Made by a program: the position numbers and the translations under genes. The notes under the pieces are model-generated. The model had not been told where the DNA came from, did not search any database, and saw only the letters and a program-made list of their open reading frames with translations. This document shows positions 56,157 through 64,000 of a stretch of 64,000 bases of DNA, one piece after another. Positions within the stretch are counted from its first letter, which is position 1; every line of letters begins with the position of its first letter. The stretch comes from an uncultured Shewanella sp. GTDB taxonomy: Bacteria; Pseudomonadota; Gammaproteobacteria; Enterobacterales; Shewanellaceae. The stretch is from assembly GCF_947501665.1 (NCBI RefSeq), contig NZ_CANMWS010000009.1:124001-188000 (forward strand), written 5' to 3'.

Positions 56157-59100
56157 ATGCCAAAACGTACAGATATAAAAAGTATTCTCATCCTAGGCGC
56201 GGGTCCAATTGTGATTGGACAAGCCTGTGAATTTGACTATTCAGGTGCTCAAGCTTGTAAAGCACTGAAAGAAGAAGGTTATCGAGTTATTCTGGTTAAC
56301 TCGAATCCTGCAACCATCATGACCGATCCTGAAATGGCGGATGCAACGTATATTGAGCCAATTCACTGGGAAGTGGTACGTAATATTATCGAAAAAGAGC
56401 GTCCCGATGCGATTTTACCTACCATGGGTGGGCAAACCGCATTGAATTGCGCCCTTGAGCTTGAAAGCCAAGGCGTGCTTAAAGAATTCAATGTGGATAT
56501 GATTGGCGCAACTGCCGATGCTATCGATAAAGCAGAAGATAGAAGTCGTTTTGATACTGCGATGAAAGCCATTGGGCTAGAATGTCCCCGTGCAGGCATT
56601 GCACATACCTTAGATGAAGCGCATCAAGTATTAGAGCAAGTGGGTTTTCCGTGTATTATTCGTCCGTCTTTTACCATGGGCGGCAGCGGTGGCGGTATTG
56701 CGTATAATGTTGAAGAGTTTGAAGATATTTGCTCTCAAGGATTAGAGCTTTCGCCCACTAATGAACTGTTAATTGATGAGTCACTCATTGGGTGGAAAGA
56801 ATATGAAATGGAAGTGGTACGAGATCGTAATGATAACTGTATCATAGTGTGTGCCATTGAAAACTTTGACCCTATGGGCGTCCATACAGGGGACTCTATT
56901 ACGGTTGCGCCAGCGCAGACTTTAACGGATAAAGAATACCAGTTAATGCGTAATGCCTCTTTGGCGGTACTCCGTGAAATTGGTGTTGAAACGGGCGGGT
57001 CAAACGTTCAATTTGGTATCAATCCAAAAGATGGCCGTATGGTGATCATTGAGATGAACCCGCGGGTTTCTCGTTCATCAGCATTGGCTTCTAAAGCAAC
57101 GGGTTTTCCGATTGCTAAAATTGCAGCTAAGTTAGCTGTGGGCTTTACCCTTGATGAACTCAGTAATGATATTACAGGCGGCGCGACGCCAGCTTCATTT
57201 GAACCTGCCATTGACTATGTGGTAACGAAAGTACCCCGTTTCAATTTTGAGAAATTTGCGGGTTCTAATGATCGTTTAACCACACAGATGAAATCAGTGG
57301 GTGAAGTGATGGCCATTGGCCGTACTTTCCAAGAATCATTGCAAAAAGCACTGCGCGGATTAGAAGTGGGTAAGCAGGGGCTTGATCCAGAGGTCGATTT
57401 AGATGATGCACAGGCTTTATCCCGTATTCGTCATGAATTGAAAGAACCTGGTGCAGAGCGTATTTGGTATATTGCTGATGCATTTCGTGCGGGGTTATCG
57501 GTTGAAGGCATTTTTAAGCTAACCAATATTGATCCATGGTTCTTAGTGCAACTCGATGAGCTGATTAAACTGGAATCTCATGTGGGTGAGGTGGGGTTAT
57601 CGGGATTAAATGAAGCTTTATTACGTCAATTAAAGCGTAAAGGTTTTGCCGATGGTCGTCTAGCGACTCTGGCTGGTGTGAGTGAAACCGAAGTGAGAAA
57701 GCTGCGCCATCGTTATGAAGTCTTACCGGTTTATAAGCGGGTAGATACTTGTGCGGCTGAATTTTCAACCGATACCGCTTACCTTTATTCCACTTATGAA
57801 GAAGAATGCGAAGCGAATGCCTCTGATCGCGACAAAGTGATGATCTTAGGCGGTGGCCCTAACCGTATTGGGCAAGGTATTGAGTTTGATTATTGCTGTG
57901 TACATGCGGCGCTTGCGCTACGTGAAGACGGTTATGAAACCATTATGGTTAACTGTAACCCTGAGACAGTTTCAACGGATTACGATACGTCAGATAGACT
58001 GTATTTTGAGCCTGTGACCTTTGAAGATGTGCTTGAAATTGTGCGTATCGAAAAGCCTAAAGGTGTCATTGTGCAATATGGTGGTCAAACGCCATTGAAG
58101 TTAGCACGAGAGCTAGAAGCGGCGGGAGTGCCGATTATTGGTACCAGTCCTGATGCGATTGATAGAGCCGAAGATCGTGAGCGTTTTCAGCAAGCCATTG
58201 AACGCCTTGGTATGAAGCAGCCTGAAAATGATACGGTAACGACCGTTGAAGGTGCGGTAATTTCAGCTGAACGTATTGGGTATCCATTAGTGGTTCGTCC
58301 ATCCTATGTATTAGGCGGACGTGCAATGGAAATTGTCTATGATAAGCAAGATTTATTGCGCTATTTTAATGAAGCCGTGAGTGTCTCTAATGCTTCGCCT
58401 GTATTGCTTGATTCATTTCTTGATAATGCCATTGAGATTGATATTGATGCTATTTGTGATGGCAGCGATGTGGTTGTGGGTGCAATCATGGAGCATATTG
58501 AACAAGCAGGGGTTCACTCGGGTGATTCGGGCTGCTCACTGCCCCCTTATACATTGAGTGCTGAAATTCAAGAGAAGATGCGTACTCAAGTGAAGCAACT
58601 GGCTATTGAGTTGGGTGTTGTGGGATTAATGAATGTTCAGTTTGCGGTTAAAAATAACCAAGTGTACATGATTGAGGTCAATCCTCGCGCTGCGCGAACT
58701 GTGCCTTTTGTGTCTAAAGCTATTGGTAAACCATTAGCGAAAATTGCTGCAAGAGTGATGGCGGGTCAAAGTTTAGCATCACAAGGGTTTACGCAAGAAA
58801 TTATTCCGTCTTATTATTCAGTGAAAGAAGTGGTTTTACCTTTTAATAAGTTTCCTGGTGTGGATCCTATGTTAGGGCCTGAAATGCGCTCAACAGGTGA
58901 AGTCATGGGAGTGGGTAATACGTTTGCCGAAGCTTATGCAAAAGCACAATTGGGGGCCACCTGTGAAGTGCCTAAATCTGGTAGAGCGTTACTTTCTGTG
59001 CGAAATAGCGATAAGAAACGTGTAGCGGATCTGGCCTCTAAATTGATTGAATTGGGTTATGAGATTGATGCAACTCATGGTACAGCGGTTATTTTAGGCG

Positions 59101-59378
59101 AAGCGGGCATTAATCCTCGTTTAGTCAATAAAGTACATGAAGGACGTCCGCATATTCTCGATCGAATTAAAAATGGTGAGTACACCTATATTGTGAACAC
59201 TACCGAAGGACGTCAAGCAATTGAAGATTCACGCCAATTACGCCGTGGAGCATTGCGCTATAAAGTGAACTATACCACGACGTTAAATGCTGCATTTGCA
59301 ACGTGTATGGCGCATTCAGCCGATGATAGAAATAATGTTACTTCAGTTCAAGAGCTACATCAACGTCTGTTAAATTAA
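56157..59378 (+). CDS. carB: Carbamoyl-phosphate synthase large subunit
   Basis: 1073-residue synthetase subunit with two homologous ATP-grasp halves. First half: [54 protein letters not shown]. Second half: [51 protein letters not shown]. The C-terminal allosteric MGS-like domain follows (from about 935). 29 bp after carA, one operon. Followed by a strong terminator. Confidence 0.98.
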   Translation: MPKRTDIKSILILGAGPIVIGQACEFDYSGAQACKALKEEGYRVILVNSNPATIMTDPEMADATYIEPIHWEVVRNIIEKERPDAILPTMGGQTALNCALELESQGVLKEFNVDMIGATADAIDKAEDRSRFDTAMKAIGLECPRAGIAHTLDEAHQVLEQVGFPCIIRPSFTMGGSGGGIAYNVEEFEDICSQGLELSPTNELLIDESLIGWKEYEMEVVRDRNDNCIIVCAIENFDPMGVHTGDSITVAPAQTLTDKEYQLMRNASLAVLREIGVETGGSNVQFGINPKDGRMVIIEMNPRVSRSSALASKATGFPIAKIAAKLAVGFTLDELSNDITGGATPASFEPAIDYVVTKVPRFNFEKFAGSNDRLTTQMKSVGEVMAIGRTFQESLQKALRGLEVGKQGLDPEVDLDDAQALSRIRHELKEPGAERIWYIADAFRAGLSVEGIFKLTNIDPWFLVQLDELIKLESHVGEVGLSGLNEALLRQLKRKGFADGRLATLAGVSETEVRKLRHRYEVLPVYKRVDTCAAEFSTDTAYLYSTYEEECEANASDRDKVMILGGGPNRIGQGIEFDYCCVHAALALREDGYETIMVNCNPETVSTDYDTSDRLYFEPVTFEDVLEIVRIEKPKGVIVQYGGQTPLKLARELEAAGVPIIGTSPDAIDRAEDRERFQQAIERLGMKQPENDTVTTVEGAVISAERIGYPLVVRPSYVLGGRAMEIVYDKQDLLRYFNEAVSVSNASPVLLDSFLDNAIEIDIDAICDGSDVVVGAIMEHIEQAGVHSGDSGCSLPPYTLSAEIQEKMRTQVKQLAIELGVVGLMNVQFAVKNNQVYMIEVNPRAARTVPFVSKAIGKPLAKIAARVMAGQSLASQGFTQEIIPSYYSVKEVVLPFNKFPGVDPMLGPEMRSTGEVMGVGNTFAEAYAKAQLGATCEVPKSGRALLSVRNSDKKRVADLASKLIELGYEIDATHGTAVILGEAGINPRLVNKVHEGRPHILDRIKNGEYTYIVNTTEGRQAIEDSRQLRRGALRYKVNYTTTLNAAFATCMAHSADDRNNVTSVQELHQRLLN

Positions 59379-59400
59379 TAGCTTGAGTTAGTGAAAAAGA

Positions 59401-59428
59401 AAAAAGCCGCATTGATGCGGCTTTTTTT
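59401..59428 (+). terminator. Terminator after carB
   Basis: Stem AAAAGCCGCAT / ATGCGGCTTTT with a TG loop, ending in seven T. Confidence 0.93.
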
Positions 59429-59457
59429 ATGCGATAAAACGTCATGTTTAAGGGACG

Positions 59458-61131
59458 TTAATTTGGTTTTTCACACACATAATGATCTTCAGGATGTGTT
59501 CTGAAGGCTTCAGAATTAATGGCTGGACATACGGCACGAATGCGTGCTTTTAGATGAGTGACTTGCTCCCAGGTGATCGCCATAGGATCAAATACAATCG
59601 GAAAACTGAGCACAGTTTCATCATTGATTTGGTTGAGTAGTCGCTCATAACGGTTGTCATCACTGCCGGTATGCCAGATGGATTCAAAATTGGTTAAAAA
59701 GCTGTCGATGGCGGTTGGATTATCAGCACGCTGCAAGATCATAATATTCTCCATACTATTATGTTCAGCATTATCAGAAAAATTATAGCTGCCCGTAATT
59801 AACGTACTGTTGTCGATGAGTGTGTATTTATGGTGCATTTGCTTGGCATAAGAATAATGCCAGCGATAACTATAGCTTTTAAAGCGTACATCAATACCTT
59901 GTTCGCTCAGCATATAACTATAATGGCTGCCCTTATCATAACAGGCTTGCTCTTGAGAAGGTGTGCTGGCTTCATTTAGACAAGCCTGACGCTCTGCTTG
60001 TTCTAATTCGTGGGTATAGAGACTAATATATTCTTGAATATCTAAATAGACTTCAATATTCACATTGCCTTCAGCTTGTTTATTCATTAAGGCTTGTGCT
60101 ATGGGCCATGAGCGTAAGTGTCCACTGGCTATTTTAATGCTTGACTGGGCATTATTGATGTATTCAACCAGTGTATCTGAAACGGTGTTTCTTCCTGATA
60201 CTTTAGAGAAAGTTTCACCATAGCGAGTGGTTGAGGTTTTGAAATTATTTGAGGTAAAACGCGTATTCAGTGAATGAGGTTCGCTCTTTTGGTAACTGTT
60301 ATCAATGATGGAATTGACGGTACAAGTATCACAGGTGAAATCCCTTGAATGATGCCAAAGTAAGTCAAATTCATCTTGAAATGCAGTGATGAACTCCGCA
60401 TTATTCTGAATAAAGACGGTATTTTCATCATATCGAGTGGCGGCTGAATAAGACCAGTTTGCACTACCAGAAATCAGTTGAGCATTTTCAAGTGTACTGT
60501 CGATAATGGCAAATTTATGGTGCATGATTTTATTGACGTATCTAACATCAATGAGTGCTTGTTCGAGCTTTTCTGAGATTGTGCCTGCAGGTGACTTTTG
60601 GTCTTTTAAGGCATTATTTGAGATGACTCGAATTAATACACCTCGTTGTACGGCATCAGTAAGTGCAGCTAGTATTCGATTATCTCTGAAGCTATACATG
60701 GCAATATCAATGGAGACTGTCGCTTGATTAATGGCTTCAACCACTTTGGTTAAGTGGGATGCGTCATAAGGTGCAGGCGAGAAAATCACTTCAACATCAT
60801 TAACAGGTATAGTACAAGCGTTTAGAAACAATCCTGTTAGCACATTAAGGGTCTTGGGCCCGACATATTTAATGTCATCTAATTCTTCAAGTGAAGTAAA
60901 TTGCCGATCATCTTCGGTATTAGGCAGTTTATCAACACCGTTACGGGTACGAATAATACTATGGGCTGCAGTGGGGTAAATGCCGTTGGCTTTTAATACA
61001 TCGACATTCGTTTGTGGTGAATTGCTAAAGGCTAACAAGTCCTCTAAACAATAATCGGCAAAGCTAAGTGGTGAAAAAAGTATGGGAGTGATGAAAGTAA
61101 GCCTTTTTACCCATTGGCATGTATTACGCAT
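59458..61131 (-). CDS. Exported phospholipase D-superfamily protein with N-terminal HhH-like domain
   Basis: 557 residues from the AUG at 61131, which has AGAGGGA upstream. A signal peptide (about 1-25, LSFA) is followed by an HhH-like stretch (FTSLEELDDIKYVGPKTLNVL) and two PLD domains. Both HKD motifs are intact: HHKFAIID with ISGSANWS (about residue 203), and HHKYTLID with ITGSYNFSDNAE (about 432). This pattern is that of PLD-type nucleases or phosphodiesterases such as Nuc or cardiolipin-synthase-like enzymes. Cys pairs in the mature part suit an extracytoplasmic site. Possible role in extracellular or periplasmic DNA handling; not proven. Convergent with carB. Confidence 0.85.
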   Translation of the reverse strand: MRNTCQWVKRLTFITPILFSPLSFADYCLEDLLAFSNSPQTNVDVLKANGIYPTAAHSIIRTRNGVDKLPNTEDDRQFTSLEELDDIKYVGPKTLNVLTGLFLNACTIPVNDVEVIFSPAPYDASHLTKVVEAINQATVSIDIAMYSFRDNRILAALTDAVQRGVLIRVISNNALKDQKSPAGTISEKLEQALIDVRYVNKIMHHKFAIIDSTLENAQLISGSANWSYSAATRYDENTVFIQNNAEFITAFQDEFDLLWHHSRDFTCDTCTVNSIIDNSYQKSEPHSLNTRFTSNNFKTSTTRYGETFSKVSGRNTVSDTLVEYINNAQSSIKIASGHLRSWPIAQALMNKQAEGNVNIEVYLDIQEYISLYTHELEQAERQACLNEASTPSQEQACYDKGSHYSYMLSEQGIDVRFKSYSYRWHYSYAKQMHHKYTLIDNSTLITGSYNFSDNAEHNSMENIMILQRADNPTAIDSFLTNFESIWHTGSDDNRYERLLNQINDETVLSFPIVFDPMAITWEQVTHLKARIRAVCPAINSEAFRTHPEDHYVCEKPN

Positions 61132-61719
61132 AAAATCCCTCTGTATCATTTCAATCAAATTTTGCAGTTTTAGTATCAAAATAAAAATCTAACCCAGATA
61201 TATAAGTATCTGTTAATATTGATTTATCCTTAATATTATATTTAACATAATTACAACAAAAATAAAAAACAAGCGGTTTACAGCAAATTTATGTTAAATA
61301 GCGCTTAAGTGTAGGGATATTGACCGATTAGCAAGTAGAGAGAAGATATATATCTAATTGTATTTAATATAACCTTGCTATTTTTAAGACAAATTTGTAC
61401 GACACTATTTCTGTTTAATTAAGAACTGTTAATTAATTGGGTGTATGTTTACTATTTGTTGATTAAATGTTTCTCTTGCTGTATATTTCGACGTCGTTAA
61501 TCAATTTTCATTTAAATATTAATGAATTAGTTGTTGTATGTGTTGAGATTAATTATTGGTTTTTACTGATTGATTATGCAAGCACAGATAAGGATGAGTC
61601 TGAATTTAATATTTTTTGAATAAAGAGCCTGTTTATTTGGCTTAACTGTTTTAAGCGGTAAAAATCATCAAGGTCGATGACGCTAATGTGTTACCGTGTC
61701 TATCAAAGGAATGGTAAAA
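61132..61719. other. AT-rich intergenic region
   Basis: Nearly 590 very AT-rich bases between divergent genes for two exported proteins. No open frame of note, tRNA or clear hairpin was found. It must contain the promoters of both genes; the length suggests regulation, but no recognised operator was seen. Confidence 0.6.
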
Positions 61720-63204
61720 GTGAAAACCAAAAAATTATATTTAAGTTGTATTATTGCTTCATTATTCATGGCGGGTTGTGGCAGTTCAAGTAGTGATAGT
61801 ACCCCTGAAAAAAGTACCCCAGCTCCTGCGCCCACATCTGAGTCAGCTGCCACCATGAGTGGTAAAGTCATTGATGGTTATGTATCTGGCGCAACAGTGT
61901 GGTTAGATTTAAATGGAGATGGAGAATACACCGAAGGTGAGCCTAGCACAGTGTCACAAGCGGCTGGGGAATATCATTTAGAGCTTTCAGCAGAAAACCA
62001 AGCGTGTGCTCAGTACAGTAATTTGTATGTGGATGTACCCAAAGGGGCATATGATGAAGACAATGGCGAGGTTGAAGCAGCCTATCAAATGATGCTGCCA
62101 GCCGGTTTTAATCAAGTGGAGGGCGACGAGGCCTTTCATGTTACCCCCATAACAACAGTACTATTTCAAATGCTCAATGATGAGCTTCGACGCCGTGGCG
62201 CCAAATTTGGCTCCTGTGAAGCACTTAAAGTCAATGATGATTTGCGAGCAATGGTTGAAGATGAGATGGATGAAGCACTAAGAAGTGTTGTGGACAAATA
62301 TAATCTTTCCATTGAAGATATTTTCAGTGATTTTATTGCGACAGGTGATGATGACAGAACTCAGCTTGCGCTTAATATTGTCAAAGGATTAAAAGCCAGT
62401 TTAGCCTATCAAGTGACGGCAAAAGAGCGTTTCCCAGAGGCGGATTTTATTCGTGTTGAGTTTTATCAAGGCAGTGAAATTGATAATGATAATGGCTACC
62501 CGAAGGCGTGGTATCGAGATATTGTTGCCAGTCATAGCAATGGCTATCAATTAGAGCTGGTGAAAGTGTCCGATGATTTACAAACCAAAGTCCGTGATAT
62601 TTATTTACGTGAAGTGAACAATACCCCTTGGGGCGAGTATGGCGAATTGGCCCAGAAGAAAGATATTTTCAGCTATGGTGGTGATGATGCACTCTATCGC
62701 TGTGAAAATTCTGAAGCGGTGATTATACGGCATATGAATGATGAACATCTGGAAGTGGAATTTGCTTTAAGCAATGAAAGTTACAGTGATGAAGTTGCGA
62801 CGGTTCAAGCTTGTGATAACCCAGTTTACTCAGGCGGAGATAATCGTTACTTTGAGGCTCACTATATGGAAATGGGGATTGACTATCAAGCGCGCTTTAA
62901 TACCAGTGATGGGAATGTCGAGTTTACTGCACTGGCTGATTGGGTTGAGCTAGCAGGGAAGAGCGAGCAGCTTGATGTGGATCTATTCATTGAGCACTTT
63001 GAAGGCTTAGCGTATCAATTTGATAAAGTTGTTGATGAAGAAAGACACCCAAGTTGGTCTAAGCGTTCAACCGATGACACCCATGGCAATCGTGTACAAA
63101 TTGATAAAAATCAGAATGGTTGGGAAAAGATGAGCTATCAAGATGATGGTACATACATTTTAACGTGTAGCCAAGATGGTGAAAATTGGGTGCCATGTCC
63201 TTAA
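61720..63204 (+). CDS. Acidic surface lipoprotein of unknown function
   Basis: Probable start at the GUG at 61720: this gives MKTKKLYLSCIIASLFMAGC, with a lipobox LFMAGC, and AAAGGA at 61705-61710 lies 9 bases upstream, while it directly abuts the AUG at 61711. After the lipid Cys come a Ser/Pro/Thr-rich linker (SSSSDSTPEKSTPAPAP) and the module KVIDGYVSGATVWLDLNGDG followed by GEPSTVSQAAGEYHL, a repeat type common in Shewanella-like lipoproteins. The rest, about 380 residues, is acidic, with no known domain to me. 494 residues in total. Confidence 0.85.
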   Translation: MKTKKLYLSCIIASLFMAGCGSSSSDSTPEKSTPAPAPTSESAATMSGKVIDGYVSGATVWLDLNGDGEYTEGEPSTVSQAAGEYHLELSAENQACAQYSNLYVDVPKGAYDEDNGEVEAAYQMMLPAGFNQVEGDEAFHVTPITTVLFQMLNDELRRRGAKFGSCEALKVNDDLRAMVEDEMDEALRSVVDKYNLSIEDIFSDFIATGDDDRTQLALNIVKGLKASLAYQVTAKERFPEADFIRVEFYQGSEIDNDNGYPKAWYRDIVASHSNGYQLELVKVSDDLQTKVRDIYLREVNNTPWGEYGELAQKKDIFSYGGDDALYRCENSEAVIIRHMNDEHLEVEFALSNESYSDEVATVQACDNPVYSGGDNRYFEAHYMEMGIDYQARFNTSDGNVEFTALADWVELAGKSEQLDVDLFIEHFEGLAYQFDKVVDEERHPSWSKRSTDDTHGNRVQIDKNQNGWEKMSYQDDGTYILTCSQDGENWVPCP

Positions 63205-63263
63205 TTTTCTTTTTAATGATTTCCTTTATATTAATTTAACGATTAGCCATAAAGGATAAACGT

Positions 63264-63289
63264 AAAAAAGCCGCAACAGCGGCTTTTTT
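63264..63289 (+). terminator. Terminator after the lipoprotein gene
   Basis: Stem AGCCGC / GCGGCT with 4-base loop, flanked by AAAAA and TTTTTT. Confidence 0.9.
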
Positions 63290-63384
63290 ATGATGAGGTG
63301 ATGTGCTTCACCCTGTCTGGTTTGACCACTTTGATAGAGAAAGTGTTTAATCCTAGAAGATACGACTTTATGGGCTGTGTTACT

Positions 63385-63411
63385 GTCGATAAATCACCCC
63401 ATATTATCGAC
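63385..63411. promoter_or_regulatory. Inverted repeat upstream of the last gene
   Basis: Perfect arms GTCGATAA / TTATCGAC with an 11-base spacer, 15 bp before the AUG at 63427. Could be an operator or a translation-blocking 5' hairpin. Confidence 0.45.
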
Positions 63412-63426
63412 TAAAGCCTCATCATT

Positions 63427-64000
63427 ATGCCTGTAGAAATAGAATTACAAAGAATGAGTCATTCTGGTTTATCAACGAGCGTCTCCTCAACGTCGCTGAC
63501 GGATATGGCATTATCGGAGCCTTTTACCGATAAAAAGGTGACAGAGCAAAAGTTGGCAGGGTTATTTTCAACATTAGCACAAAAAGCGGAAAATAATGAT
63601 CTTGTGAGTATTGCAACTTTAATGAAAATTGCAGTGAAACCACATGTTGACGAGCAAGTTGATTTGGCCGCGCAAAAGGCCAGTCAGATTTTACAAAAGC
63701 TGATTGATAACACTGAGTTTGGCAGTCATCAGCATAATTTAATTACAACGGCCGCGAAAGAGCTTTATGATCAGATTGACAATAAGGGAAGTTTGCCTTC
63801 TTTTTTATTAACCGCGGCGATGCAAGCTTATCAAGTTCAAGGTGAAAACGAACGGGTTACTGAAGTGCAAGGAGAGATGAATAAACAAGATCCTAAGCAT
63901 ACCACCACTCAATCACTTCGAAGCGGCTTAACACTAGAAAATTTAGCGTTGCATAACCGCGGTAATATGCATGAAACGAGAAGAATGTCAGATACGATAA
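63427..64000 (+). CDS. Partial gene, helical protein of unknown function, runs off the window
   Basis: An uninterrupted frame from the AUG at 63427 to the window end, at least 191 codons, with no stop. It begins MPVEIELQRMSHSGLSTSV, then a polar, Ser/Thr-rich lead of about 40 residues and a mostly helical region (KVTEQKLAGLFSTLAQKAEN, AAQKASQILQKLIDN). No signal peptide, TM or recognised motif. The Ser/Thr-rich unstructured start followed by helices could fit a secreted effector or a large cytoplasmic protein, but this is speculation. No good Shine-Dalgarno; an AUG at 63454 is an alternative. Confidence 0.65.
   Translation, partial: MPVEIELQRMSHSGLSTSVSSTSLTDMALSEPFTDKKVTEQKLAGLFSTLAQKAENNDLVSIATLMKIAVKPHVDEQVDLAAQKASQILQKLIDNTEFGSHQHNLITTAAKELYDQIDNKGSLPSFLLTAAMQAYQVQGENERVTEVQGEMNKQDPKHTTTQSLRSGLTLENLALHNRGNMHETRRMSDTI

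Overview
The window looks like a chromosomal segment of a marine, AT-rich gammaproteobacterium, most probably Shewanella or a close relative. This rests on the gene order rplU-rpmA-cgtA and dnaK-dnaJ-fklB-dapB-carA-carB, the DUF2956 protein, the HutA/HutX/HutZ haem set paired with its own TonB-ExbB-ExbD, and the many TonB-dependent and c-type-respiration related genes. I saw no rRNA, tRNA, CRISPR array, integrase or insertion sequence; it reads as core genome with accessory metabolic blocks.

Layout. 1-2.0 kb: ribosomal proteins L21 and L27 and the GTPase CgtA. 2.1-5.0 kb: AraC/GyrI-like regulator, then a TetR regulator and a coniferyl-aldehyde-type dehydrogenase with a candidate operator. 5.3-10.2 kb: universal stress protein, DUF2956 protein, secreted propeller-like protein, a possible 36-residue protein, a duplicated His-rich metal-binding protein and an acyl-CoA ligase. 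10.3-16.3 kb: CcoG, a PAS/AAA+/Fis sigma54 activator and a TonB receptor, with shared inverted-repeat motifs and a good sigma54 promoter in front of ccoG. 16.5-17.8 kb: LysE exporter and Ung.

17.8-24.6 kb is the most interesting block: a KamA-family radical-SAM aminomutase, PcaI-like and PcaJ-like CoA-transferase subunits, a class III aminotransferase and a PcaF-like thiolase in one operon, with a divergent LysR gene. Read in order they form a complete beta-oxidation-like route: alpha-amino acid to beta-amino acid, to beta-keto acid, to beta-ketoacyl-CoA, to acetyl-CoA plus a shorter acyl-CoA. The PcaIJF character suggests 3-oxoadipate as the intermediate, hence 2-aminoadipate as a possible substrate. 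This is an inference.

24.8-29.3 kb: chemoreceptor, a MEKHLA-domain gene interrupted by an in-frame TGA, an NAD(P)-binding oxidoreductase and a fatty-acid desaturase. 29.7-34.0 kb: nitric-oxide defence (NorR, NnrS, flavohaemoglobin Hmp) with a NorR box and a sigma54 promoter. 34.2-38.6 kb: GNAT acetyltransferase, alanine/glycine symporter, and an overlapping pair made of a VAO/PCMH flavoprotein and a small protein of unknown function. 38.8-46.9 kb: haem uptake, with hutBCD and tonB-exbB-exbD on the minus strand and hutA-hutX-hutZ on the plus strand, around a Fur-box-like sequence. 47.2-49.6 kb: proBA. 49.9-59.4 kb: dnaK-dnaJ with a heat-shock promoter, fklB, dapB, carAB. 59.5-63.2 kb: exported phospholipase-D-type protein and a lipoprotein. 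From 63.4 kb an open reading frame runs off the window end.

Many start sites were moved to internal codons where a Shine-Dalgarno sequence or the family N-terminus decided it; the reasons are given per entry.
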